In this document: in pieces, positions 55,333 through 64,000 of the stretch
Numbering within the stretch: the first letter of the stretch is position 1
Layout of the letters: each line of letters begins with the position of its first letter
DNA from: Asterias amurensis
Taxonomy: Eukaryota; Echinodermata; Asteroidea; Forcipulatida; Asteriidae
Length of the DNA stretch: 64,000 nt
Direction of reading: 5' to 3'
Assembly (NCBI RefSeq): GCF_032118995.1
Contig: NC_092657.1
Location: forward strand, 2,043,891 to 2,107,890
Translations under genes and position numbers: made by a program
Notes under the pieces: model-generated
Databases searched by the model: none
Told to the model about the DNA's origin: nothing
The model's input: only the letters and a program-made list of their open reading frames with translations

Positions 55333-55973
55333 CAAGAGTCAATTTTTTTCTGGGGCAGCCGTACTTTGTTTGAGTGTCTTGTGTTAAAAACTCATTCACT
55401 CTATTATGTAAACACGGTCTCGTGAAAGTGAGTAATGCAGCCATATCGTTGATTCTGTTAATAATTATACCAACAGATTGGGATCCATGACTACGCGCAG
55501 TAACTTTTAAAAAATACGTTCGTCGGATGACAGACGGTTGGCTCTAATAGTAATACACAATACAAAATGTGAATTTTCTAGGCGATAATTTTGTGTATTT
55601 GTTGACAGTCCAGTCCGCCGGGTTCACATGTTTCTGGGGCTTGAGGCACTTGAGACGGAAAGTGTTTGTTTCGTGAAAACAAAAACAGTCACCATTAGTA
55701 AAGACGATAATGTGACCTCTGTTTACATTCAAACCGCCCTCTGTTGACAATACACTGTCAAAGTCATGTTTCGCTGTCCCGGGCAAAAAGACGCGTAGCC
55801 ATGGTGAGATTGTGTTTACTTCCGAGCTGACTGCCATAACACAAAGGTTTTGCCCGGCAGTGTATGGTTGCGAATCACGTTATGGTTTTCGAGTGACTTC
55901 AGAGGTCACATCGTCTATAGGTTTTTGGTCAAGTACTAAAACTGTTATATTAATAATAATATCATAATTATAT
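55333..55973. other. no gene supported
   Basis: Contains a 97-residue - strand frame (55837-55544) without domain or splice evidence. Confidence 0.3.
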
Positions 55974-56170
55974 AGGATTTGAGGCAATGCATGCATGATG
56001 AGGTATCAATATTGGTTTGCGGTAACACCATGTGTGTATCTACTTGCCAGTTAGAGTTGTTCTTAGGGAACTGTCTTGCTTTATTCTACTACCGCGGAGT
56101 AGATTTATCGGATTGTTCGGGAGACTTCTCAGTTATGAAAATAACTGTCCTGTTTTTAAACTATACTGTA
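55974..56170. repeat. family E copy
   Basis: GATTTGAGGCAATGCATGCA, GGTTTGCGGTAACACCATGT, CTACTACCGCGGAGTAGATT, GGGAGACTTCTCAGTTATGA. Collinear with 400-780. Confidence 0.7.
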
Positions 56171-56408
56171 TTATTTGTAACTTCTATATTTATTATTAAT
56201 ATTATAATTGTGGAGTGTATAGAGGCCGAACGGTTTTTAATAAGAGCACCGGACATTAGAGCAAAAGACGACTGACTAAATCATTTGATTTTGTATTATT
56301 AACATTTATTTCTCATAAAATTCTAGTACATAGTTTATAAAATTGCATGTTTATAATTCAATGATGCTGTGTAATATTAAATATACGTTGATGTATTAGG
56401 ACCATATA
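56171..56408. other. no recognised feature
   Basis: AT-rich, nothing supported. Confidence 0.3.
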
Positions 56409-56771
56409 AAGACAGTGGACACTATTGGTAGTTGTCAAAGACTAACATAATATGCATAAAATAATTAACCTGAGAAATTTGAGCTCAATCGGTCATCAAA
56501 GTTGCGAGATAATAATGAAAGAAGAAAACACCCTTGTCACACGAAGTTGTGTGCGTTTAGATGGTTGATTTCGAGACCTCAAGTTCTAAACCTGAGGTCT
56601 CGAAATCAAATTCGTGGAAAATTACTTCTTTCTCGAAAACTATGGCACTTCAGAGGGAGCTGTTTCTCACAATGTTTTATACCACCAACCTCTCCCCATT
56701 ACTCGTTACCAAGAAAGATTTTATGCTCATAATTATTTTGAGTAACTACCAATAGTGTCCACTGCCTTTAA
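56409..56771. mobile_element. MITE-1 copy, full length
   Basis: TAAAGACAGTGGACACTATT to ATAGTGTCCACTGCCTTTAA. Confidence 0.85.
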
Positions 56772-57092
56772 GTATAACAAACAACAAGGGAAACTGACTG
56801 GGTATTGGATAAACGAAGACATGACTACCATAACTGTATGTTTACATAATTTTTTTTAATAAAATACAGTAGTTTGTATGAATGGAAAGGAAGAGTTAAA
56901 TCATACATTTAGCCTGCACAGAAATTGTGTAAGTTAGAGAAGATAGTGTAGCCACGAAGACAGTTCGGATTGGTTTTTTTCCACTAGGAAGTGTCCATCA
57001 TTTTATTTGTGTATGTAGGTGCCTTAAGACAAACATAAAACGTAATGTAAAATGCAGTAGTATCACAACAAAAGCTATAAATTATGCAAATA

Positions 57093-57098
57093 TTTATT
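57093..57098 (-). terminator. candidate poly(A) signal of the CD225 gene
   Basis: AATAAA on the - strand about 415 nt beyond the stop codon at 57514-57516. Confidence 0.4.
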
Positions 57099-57204
57099 CT
57101 AAATCACAGGCAACTAGACCTAGCATCATTAAAATTAGTTAACAAAAACATCCCCATTACAATGTTCAGAGCCATTTTTCCCAGAATGATATCATCGGAT
57201 ATCA

Positions 57205-57366
57205 AAAATTTGCTCAACAAAGAACAGTTACTTAGCAAAATCAGGTTACCAACCATAATCACATGAAATTTGCATTGTTGTGGCTGGTGTCCGACTCAAT
57301 TTTTGCTTAGCATAGAAAATCTGTCAAACATTTTTTCTGCTTAACAGCGTTATGGTATCGGCCCCG
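57205..57366. mobile_element. MITE-2 partial copy, in the CD225 3' UTR region
   Basis: TTTGCTCAACAAAGAACAGT, TTGTGGCTGGTGTCC, TTCTGCTTAACAGCGTTATG and CGGCCCC resemble the right part of MITE-2. Confidence 0.5.
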
Positions 57367-57373
57367 ATTACGA

Positions 57374-57509
57374 TGGGAGACTATGAAACGCTAGGTGGCA
57401 GCAGACTTACCAGATAAATTTCCATGCGGTTCTGAGCATGCGCACAGTACCGAGACTAATGGATTTCACCATGTACGTCTGCTGCCACCAAGCGTCCCCA
57501 AAGTTCCCC
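57374..57509. mobile_element. family H element with CTCF-like ends
   Basis: GGGAGACTATGAAACGCTAG, GTGGCAGCAGACTTACC at the left. GTACGTCTGCTGCCACCAAG, CGTCCCCAAAGTTCCCC at the right. Internal TGAGCATGCGCACA. It lies directly downstream of the CD225 stop codon. Confidence 0.82.
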
Positions 57510-57513
57510 ATTA

Positions 57514-60500
57514 TTAGTAAAGGTTGGTGACGAGGAAATAAGTTCCAACCCCTATACCAGCGAATAAGATGATACTAGATATCAGACCAGCCACACTCCA
57601 TGCATTAGCGCACCTTGCTGCAGCTTGTGCGCCATCGTAGTCCCCGGCCATATACAGAGATCGGGCCTGCAGGGAAAATAGAAAGACCACCATTAGTAAG
57701 ATGATTTCATTCATAATTCTATTGATATTTTGTGTACGTACACGATAATGACCACGTACGTACACTATAATTTCCATGCACGTCCACTATTTAAATAAAA
57801 TGTACGTACACTATAACATTTGGTACAAGATAAAGACATGTGCGTACACTTTAATGTCCATGTATGTACAGCATTTAAATGGAGAGTACGTACAAGATGC
57901 GATTCAAACTCAAACTAAAATCATGTACGGAAACCTACACACAAATTCCTATGTACGTACACGAAAAAAAAAATCTGACATGATAATATGTACGTACAAG
58001 ACGAACCATTTGTTCATATACACGATAACTGCCATGCACGTATATAATTCATATAAACTGCTCACAAAAAGTAAAGAAACTTTTTCAATCCAGTATATTT
58101 GTTATTATTTATTACTCTCTTTGTATATGGTATATATCAATGCAAAGAGAGTAATGTTCCTCTTTAAAATGATACCACATTTGCAATGATTACATGTTGC
58201 TGAACTTGGCTACACGAATAACAAAGAGGCAAAGTCACAAATCAAATGTGCCAAAATTACCGTTGTCTGTGCTAAATGGTCAATAGGTAATGCTCAATAA
58301 TCAAACCGGTCAAGCTTTTCAGAACCATTAATGATTTACACAAAGATTTGCACCAGAGAGCTCATCAGAAACAATTAACCCTCATCTCTTGAAAAACACC
58401 TTGTTTGATGGGTATTTGTAAGACGATGTTCTACAGCCGATTGCAGTCCCATACTTGCAGACTCTTGGACCAAAATGCCATCTTTCAAGATGACAACGCT
58501 CGCCCCCATCGAGCCCGACTGGTGACTGACTACCTGAACAATGTTGGGGTGCACCGGATGGATTAGCCCGCTAACAGTCCAGACCTGAATCTCATGGAAC
58601 GTCTGTGGGACCAGCTTGGCCGCGCTGTCCGCGCCAGAACCACCAACACATCAACTGTGGCTGACTTAACCAGGTTCCTTTATGAAGAATTGAACGCCAT
58701 CCCTCATCATCAGCGCATCACAAGACTTTTGTGCAGCATGAGAAGAAGGTGCCAGGCTGTCATCAACGCCTTCGGATCATCCACTCGTTACTGAACTTCT
58801 TGTATCAATAAAGTGTATTAAGATCAGTAAGTTGTCTTGCTCTATACCAAACTTCTTGTCTCAATAAAGTGGATGAAGTTGTCTTGCTTAATTGTTTAAA
58901 TTAGTGTCAATTTGATTGTTCACACTATAACACAAAATTGCTAATTTTGGCACATTTGATTTGTGACTTTGTCTCATTCTCATTAACGTGGTCAAGTCCA
59001 GCAACATGTAATCATTGCAATTGTGGTATCATTTTGAAGAGGAACATTTCAGCTTTGCAATGATATATACCATATACAAATAGAGTATTAAATAATAACA
59101 AATATACTGGATTGAAAGTTTCCTTACTTTTTGTGAGCAGTTTACATACGAATGTACAAGTTAAAATCATGTACGTGCACATAAATAACCATGTACGTAA
59201 ACGACAAAAGGTCACGACAACATCAAAGTACCAGAAAAATTATGAACTTTTTTATATCTTTCTAAAAGTAAGGTAATCAACCAACCCGTGTAAGCTCTTC
59301 CTTTGCCAGCCAACCAAGAGGGCGGCACCAGCAGAAACGCACACATTCTGCGAAGCATTCCTCGTGAGCAAATACAGCTGCTGTCGTCGGTTGCACCTAA
59401 ATTACGTAAGAAATTAGAAACCAATAAAGTATTACAAAAAAAGAAGAAGAACAAAATCTTGATTTCTGACACCAATAATGTTTCTACTCCCGGTGTTCCG
59501 GTACCTTTACCCTAACCCTTAGCGACCCAAACTCACCCTTGTGTGCAGATCGGCGGGGGTGGTATCGGACCGTAGGGTAGTCACACTGACCCAGCTAAGG
59601 GTCAATGCCCACTTTGACCCGGAATGCGGGTCAAGTCTGACCCCATAAGTGTAATTAAGGGAATGTAAACTTACTTGCAAAGTTGGGTTCTGTAGAACAC
59701 TGGGAGATTGGCCCGGATACATGCCCCCGACATTTGGCTGGGGGAAAAAAATGAACGAAGTTTTAATTGTTAACTGACAACCTGACTATTATGCACAAAT
59801 TGGTAACTAACTCTATTATGAACATCTTTGTGTGAAACCAGCGTAAAATCTATAAGTGGAGCGCAGGATTTGGCTAAAATTCAAGGAGCTTATCTTTTTC
59901 ACCATGCTTAATGGATTGTAATTTCCTGAAACCATCTTGAAAAATAAGTCTCTGAACTATTTTTATCTCAGACTCTAGTCTAGCATGTGGATTGGGTTTT
60001 CAGCAGTCCCTATACCTGACTGCTTGGTGGGTTGTCTCCCTTTGGGGTTTTCATCTCATACCTAAATACTGATCATTTTCTTCTTGTTTCATTTTCACCA
60101 TCTTGTTGGCGCTCGTTCAGTTATTGGATGTGCATAAAACATAACATTTAAGAGTAGAAGTTTAATACAAACAATTCGGCCACAGTCAAAATAAAGACAA
60201 TCCCTTTTAAAATGACATTTCATTTTACCTGTTCTGTAAAAGCGGGTGGCAACTGCTGTCCATGCTCGCCTGCAGGGGGTGACGCCTTTTATTTAAACAG
60301 AAACAAAAATTTAAATATTATTTTGTATTATTGGTTTATTAAAAACATCCAGAGGCTGAATTGCGTTTAAAATTACAGAGCATAAGAAAATATATATATA
60401 CTATTTTTAAAATTACAGAAAAACATTAGGATATAAAAATGTTTATTTAAGTACAAATACAAAATACAAGATATTCAAAAGACTAAAATACAAAAATACT

Positions 60501-62523
60501 TTCCATTAGGGAGGCATAACACACCTCCTGCTATAGACTCTGTTAAGTGAGATTATCACAAAAAGACAGACACTCTTTCAAAAGCATTTTATTTTGTGGA
60601 TGTTTGTGGGGGGGGGGGGCGACAAGTTGGTAATGGTTTTAATAACAAAAAATCTAAATCATTATACAACATTCACAAAATGTTGTATTCACATACTCCT
60701 TGCTTATGACGTCACATTTATAACATTGACGTCACTGAGAGGTCAAAGGTAAAAGAAGACTTTTCATTGGCCAAGAGTTACTAAGAGTATTAAACATGCA
60801 TGTTCAAGCCCCATCGATGGAGCCCTTTTTTGCACTTATCTTTCTTGACTACCATAATAAGAACTCTCATTTGCGGGGAAGTAAGTCCATTACAAAACTG
60901 ACCTTGCACTCTAAACTCTTTTGGGTCAGAACTGACCTCGCTGGATGATCTGTGTCTCTTGGGCCCTGTGCCATTTTTTTTTTTTTTTTTTTGGGGGGGG
61001 GGGGGGGTCAACTTGACAAACGGTATATCTGACCAACATGACCAACATGACCCGGGTCAGTGTCAAGTTGACACAGAATCTGAGTCAGTATCCTGTTGCT
61101 TAAAGACAGTGGACACTATTGGTAATTGTCAAAGACCAGTCTTCTCACTTTGTGTATCTAAACAAATGCATAAAATAACAAACCTGTGAAAATTTGAGCT
61201 CAATTGGTCGTCGAGGTTGCGAGATATGAATAAAATAAAAAACACCCTTGTCAAACGAAGTTGTGTGCTTTCAGATGCTTGATTTCGAGACCTCAAATTC
61301 TAAACTTGAGGTCTCGAAATCAAATTCGTGAACTAAGTCACTTCAGAGAGAGCCGTTTCTCACAATGTTTTATACTATCAACCTCTCCCCATTACTCGTT
61401 ACCAAGTTAGGTTTTATGCTAATAATTATTTTGAGTAATTATCAATAGTGTCCACTGCCTTTAACCATTATCCGGGTGAGATTAACCCAGAAACGGCGGG
61501 TTTAGACTTCCCGAGACCGAGTTTTAAAGTGTGGGGCTCGCTCATGCTTTCACTGCGTGCTAAGAAAACATCAATTGGAAATCTGTTATAACGATGATCT
61601 TTCTGGGTTGGAAGCTCATTGTCACAATCTACTTACATTGTACGGTGGTGGTGGCTCGTCAATGTTAACTCCTACAGCATTCTCCACCAAATCTGTAACA
61701 AATTAATAATGATTGACAAAAGCTAAGATTTCACAAAGATTTTGTAAACAATTGCCTTCAAAATGATATTGTTTCTTTGCATGTACAACAAAACATACAA
61801 AACAAAAAGAGAACAAAAAGTGTATAATTGTAACATACATTAGGCCTATACATAAGCAAATGTTTTAGAAATTATAATAAATCGCCAGTGATTGATTGGA
61901 AGGTTAAGCCTGAGAGACTATTGTGAAACTTCTGCCAAGCAGAAATGAACAGGACACCAGACATAACAATAGCTGGACCAGACATAACAATAGCTGGTAC
62001 AATGTGAGACGCTAGTTAGGCTGGTAACCTTATCCTGGTAAGCACGTTGTGCTTATAACATTTGTTGTGCTTAAGCGGCCCTGTAAATTTGGGCCTTTGT
62101 GACCAGCACTTCTCTCTAGAGCCATCCTACCACAGTAGACGGGAAAAGGGATGGGGTTGGAGACGGGGAGGGGAGGGAAAGAGGAAAGGGGGGGGGGGGT
62201 TTACACCAAAACGCCATGTGCTCGTGAAGGGCACCATTTTCAGTCACGAAAGGCCATATAAGTAATAAAATGGATCTTGAAAAAGCAAAATGCTATTACG
62301 TTTAATTGGTTTTGCTAGAATTACGCAACTGTATTATCCATCCTGAATAATACCTTCATATAATGTCAGAAACCCGCTCAAACGTTCACATCCCGTTTTC
62401 TTGAAACACAATTTTACACATTAATTACTTTATGTTGTCTTACAGGCTGCGTTTCGTTACCAGTATGCCCTTCTGGGACACAAAAACAAAAACAAACTTG
62501 CCTGTTTTCATATCGTCATCCAT
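57514..62523 (-). CDS. CD225/dispanin family membrane protein, six coding exons, 153 aa
   Basis: Exons (- strand): 62523-62502 (MDDDMKT), 61692-61637, 60285-60229, 59737-59675, 59396-59286 and 57666-57514 (stop). All are frame-compatible. Intron 1 has a GC donor (ACAG then gcaagt); the exon-5 donor (CGG then gttggt) is weak. The N-terminal half is Pro-rich with PPPPY at residues 21-25 (a PPxY motif able to bind WW domains of NEDD4-type ligases). The last exon carries the CD225 signature: ARSLYMAGDYDGAQAAARCA, then a membrane span of about 22 residues (SVAGLISSIILFAGIGVGTY). Exon 5 has the family spacing CWCRPLG + 9 residues before AR, but the expected first intramembrane helix contains HEE and another Glu, so it is unusually polar or my exon is imperfect. 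Dispanins (IFITM, PRRT, TMEM relatives) act in membrane fusion and trafficking; the role here is inferred from family only. Intron 5 holds a Tc1 remnant and GTACGTAC repeats. Confidence 0.85.
57720..58055. repeat. GTACGTAC array, copy 2 (left part)
   Basis: TGTACGTACACGATAATG, ACGTACGTACACTATAAT and similar degenerate units. It continues after the Tc1 insertion at 59143-59210. Confidence 0.75.
58056..59142. mobile_element. Tc1/mariner-type element remnant with inverted ends of about 210 bp
   Basis: AACTGCTCACAAAAAGTAAA at the left against TTTACTTTTTGTGAGCAGTT-like sequence at the right. Flanked by TA (58054-58055 and 59143-59144), the Tc1/mariner target. The long inverted ends continue through CAATCCAGTATATTTGTTA and GGTATCATTTTGAA-type text. 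About 1.09 kb in total, so the 5' part of the transposase gene is gone. Confidence 0.88.
58417..58794 (+). pseudogene. Tc1-like transposase, C-terminal remnant
   Basis: Reads DVLQPIAVPYLQTLGPK, a one-base frame shift, then FQDDNARPHRARLVTDYL (catalytic Asp in the DNARPH motif). A TAG replaces the expected Trp in the MD(W)PANSPDLN motif. Then NLMERLWDQLGR (catalytic Glu), and it ends SMRRRCQAVINAFGSSTRY and a stop. The first catalytic Asp and the N-terminal DNA-binding domain are missing. Frame shift, nonsense codon and truncation all show it is inactive. Confidence 0.9.
59143..59215. repeat. GTACGTAC array, copy 2 (right part)
   Basis: ATGTACAAGTTAAAATCATG, TACGTGCACATAAATAACCA, TGTACGTAAACGACAA. 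Separated from 57720-58055 by the Tc1 element. Confidence 0.65.
59535..59640. repeat. TGACCC/GGGTCA cluster in a CD225 intron
   Basis: CTGACCCAGCTAAGGGTCAA, ACTTTGACCCGGAATGCGGG, TCAAGTCTGACCCC. Confidence 0.6.
60700..60770. promoter_or_regulatory. CRE and DR1-like sites in CD225 intron 2
   Basis: TATGACGTCACA (60707 onward), TTGACGTCACTG (60727 onward), then AGGTCAAAGGTAA (60740-60752). It resembles repeat N but the rest of that repeat is not seen. Confidence 0.45.
60890..61080. repeat. GGTCA/TGACC cluster in CD225 intron 2
   Basis: GGGTCAGAACTGACC, CCAACATGACCAACATGACC, CGGGTCAGTGTCAAGTTGAC, split by a T-run and a G-run at 60976-61006. Confidence 0.6.
61099..61465. mobile_element. MITE-1 copy, full length, in CD225 intron 2
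   Basis: TTAAAGACAGTGGACACTAT to ATAGTGTCCACTGCCTTTAA, with an excellent central hairpin (GATTTCGAGACCTCAAATTC against GAGGTCTCGAAATC). Confidence 0.88.
61915..62100. mobile_element. MITE-2 partial copy, in CD225 intron 1
   Basis: CTGCCAAGCAGAAATGAACA, TAGGCTGGTAACCTTATCCT, GTTGTGCTTAAGCGGCCCTG, AAATTTGGGCC. Confidence 0.55.
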
Positions 62524-62703
62524 TTTGCTGCAAATACCGGAACTGCCTTTTAGCATAGAATGTTTGTTATACCGTGAAGTGTACACAAAGACCACGGGGG
62601 TTCAAAGCTGTTGCACAATAGTCTTCATAGTCGTAAATTATGATATCAAATATCGAGACCAAAGGTCAACCAAATTGCCTATTATTTATTGAAAGATTGC
62701 ATA

Positions 62704-62958
62704 TGTCACGGGTGCGATGCGACCCCCCCCCCACGTTTATTTTTATGTTACGTAATCATTTGCTTTACTTGCATGGCTAGCGCCCTCTGCGGGCTGCTTT
62801 CCGGTTCAAGAGCTTTCTGTTTTGGGCCGAAGACCTTAACTGACGTCTTTGCGTGTCTTCACCCAACAGATTCACCGTTTACAGATCTCAATAAAACTAA
62901 AGAGCTACTATATGATCAGACTTGCCGTTTCATGCCCGTACTTATTCCAAGGGTCACA
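62704..62958 (+). mobile_element. candidate 5' LTR of a Ty3/gypsy-like retrotransposon
   Basis: Starts TGTCACGGG and ends GGGTCACA (TG...CA). It contains AATAAA (62891-62896) followed by an R-like region. Two bases later TGGTGGAGAATCCGGG (62961-62976) looks like a tRNA primer-binding site. A second LTR would lie beyond the window. No gag-pol is visible, so this rests on end structure only. Confidence 0.45.
62780..62793 (-). promoter_or_regulatory. CTCF-like motif in the candidate LTR
   Basis: On the - strand CCCGCAGAGGGCGC agrees with the CTCF consensus at 13 of 14 positions. Confidence 0.4.
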
Positions 62959-63013
62959 TTTGGTGGAGAATCCGGGTACGGGCATATCGACGACGGCATC
63001 AAGCATCACTTGA

Positions 63014-63232
63014 TCGTCAGAGTACATTATACCCGTCAATCTTGTGACCGGTACAGATTACCCCATCAAGACGTTGAAGGCATCCCCAGCCAGGACAGCC
63101 GGGTTCCAGCGGGCAGAGCGGCCTTCCCCCCTGAACCCTGCCCCGCGGATCGGAGAGACCCTCAACACTCCAGACGTGAAGAATTTTGGACCGCCGTATC
63201 CTTACCATCGAACTTGGATCACCCGTGATTGA
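63014..63232 (+). other. coding-like stretch, product unknown
   Basis: This + strand frame has strong G/C preference at third positions and ends PYPYHRTWITRD, preceded by RAERPSPLNPAPRIGETLN. No in-frame ATG exists and a TGA lies at 63011. It would need an upstream exon joined at an AG (63019-63020), or it could be a gag-like remnant behind the candidate LTR. An overlapping frame (62689-63228) starts inside the LTR and has no such bias that I can judge. Confidence 0.3.
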
Positions 63233-64000
63233 GCAACCTTATCCAGCCTCTTCAACGCCCCTGAGTGCCGGATGTTTTTTCTTCACGATCGGAACTGTTG
63301 AACATTTTCGCCAACATCAAGAACAAGTTTATCGCGGTGTTCTTGAACATTTTGCCAATAATAAAAATTTGCAGACTTCACGAACTCTCGCAAAGAATTC
63401 GATCGCCTCCATTTTGGACAAACTCATAGTTGTTTAAACTCATACGATCGGGAAAGCACCATCATCAGGACAATAAACACAATAGCATTGTCACACGGAC
63501 TAAAGACCTCCTTTGTACTCTTCCACTGTGCCGATTAAGAGTGCGTTCGGTTGTTACCACCAGACAAGCAGCTGATGAACAATTCCCATTATGAACATTG
63601 ACATTATTGGAATTTGATTGAATCAAGTCTCAATTGTATTTTGGATTCGGATTTGGTATTGTTGGTATTGTTAGGAGTCATTAATCTTGTCTGGCATTTA
63701 GACAGGTGTCCACTTAATGGGAGTAGGTACTTAAAGTTCTCATTCAGCTGAAAAGAACTTTAATCCATACATTGTTGTTTGCCTTTGGCGATGCTAAATT
63801 CCTGGGGTGTAAAAGAACACCTGTAAATTCTTTTGTATTGTATTTGAGACATTTTGATTGTCCAGCTGTGTGAAAGTTTCTCTTTATTACCTCAATTGGG
63901 TAGAGATAATTGAAGTCATTTCCTTCAGAATTGTCGCACGAAAATTCATTGTTTCTGGTACTTCAATTGTGTACAGAATTTTTTCTTCTTCTGAATATTG
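63233..64000. other. no gene supported to window end
   Basis: Possibly the internal region of the candidate LTR element. Short frames only. Confidence 0.3.

Noticed and set aside
55544..55837. 97-residue - strand open frame
   Set aside because: Ordinary composition, no domain, no splice signals that extend it.
62689..63228. 179-residue + strand open frame
   Set aside because: It starts before and runs through the candidate LTR and primer site; a different frame from 63014 has the better codon bias.

Overview
This is an AT-rich eukaryotic window with spliced genes (GT-AG introns), few exons and very dense short mobile elements. It is not bacterial: there are no operons, and long open frames are rare. 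Nothing in the sequence names the species. The gene families (Ly6/uPAR-type GPI protein, CD225/dispanin) and the style of the repeats suggest a marine invertebrate deuterostome, most likely an echinoderm such as a sea star. That placement is inference.

Layout. (1) 3.2-6.3 kb, + strand: last three coding exons of a leucine-rich-repeat gene that begins left of the window. (2) 15.8-16.5 kb, + strand: an intact single-exon gene of unknown function. (3) 29.8-30.1 kb, + strand: a possible orphan coding exon. (4) 35.3-36.8 kb: a C-rich minisatellite. (5) 40.05-40.95 kb, - strand: a second intact single-exon gene. It shares an N-terminal and a C-terminal motif with the 15.8 kb gene, so the two are paralogues of a family I do not recognise. 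A TATA box and a CCAAT box lie upstream. (6) 50.5-53.4 kb, - strand: a complete Ly6/uPAR (three-finger fold) GPI-anchored protein gene with a TATA promoter and a non-coding first exon. (7) 57.5-62.5 kb, - strand: a CD225/dispanin gene in six coding exons with a PPxY motif. A Tc1/mariner remnant sits in its last intron. (8) 62.7 kb to the end: a possible 5' LTR with primer-binding site, followed by a short coding-like stretch.

Everything else is mostly repeats. The dominant one is a MITE of about 390 bp (here MITE-1) with ends TTAAAGGCAGTGGACAC and a TTAA target site, in more than 20 full or partial copies. One nested insertion gives an empty-site comparison that supports TTAA. Two other MITE families (C and D) also carry TTAAAGG ends and often abut MITE-1 across one shared TTAA. 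Other dispersed families are MITE-2 (GGGCCCAATTTCATAGAGCTG ends, one base dropped in some copies), a GGGTGCG hairpin element, a CAGGGGTCGAAATT element with a 5-bp target duplication, elements with CTCF-like ends, a repeat carrying a DR1 nuclear-receptor-type site plus a CRE, tRNA-derived SINEs and a LINE 3' fragment. Several tandem arrays and local segmental duplications are also present.

The genes do not form a recognisable pathway. The two membrane-associated products (GPI Ly6 protein, CD225 protein) are neighbours on the same strand, but no functional link can be shown from sequence.
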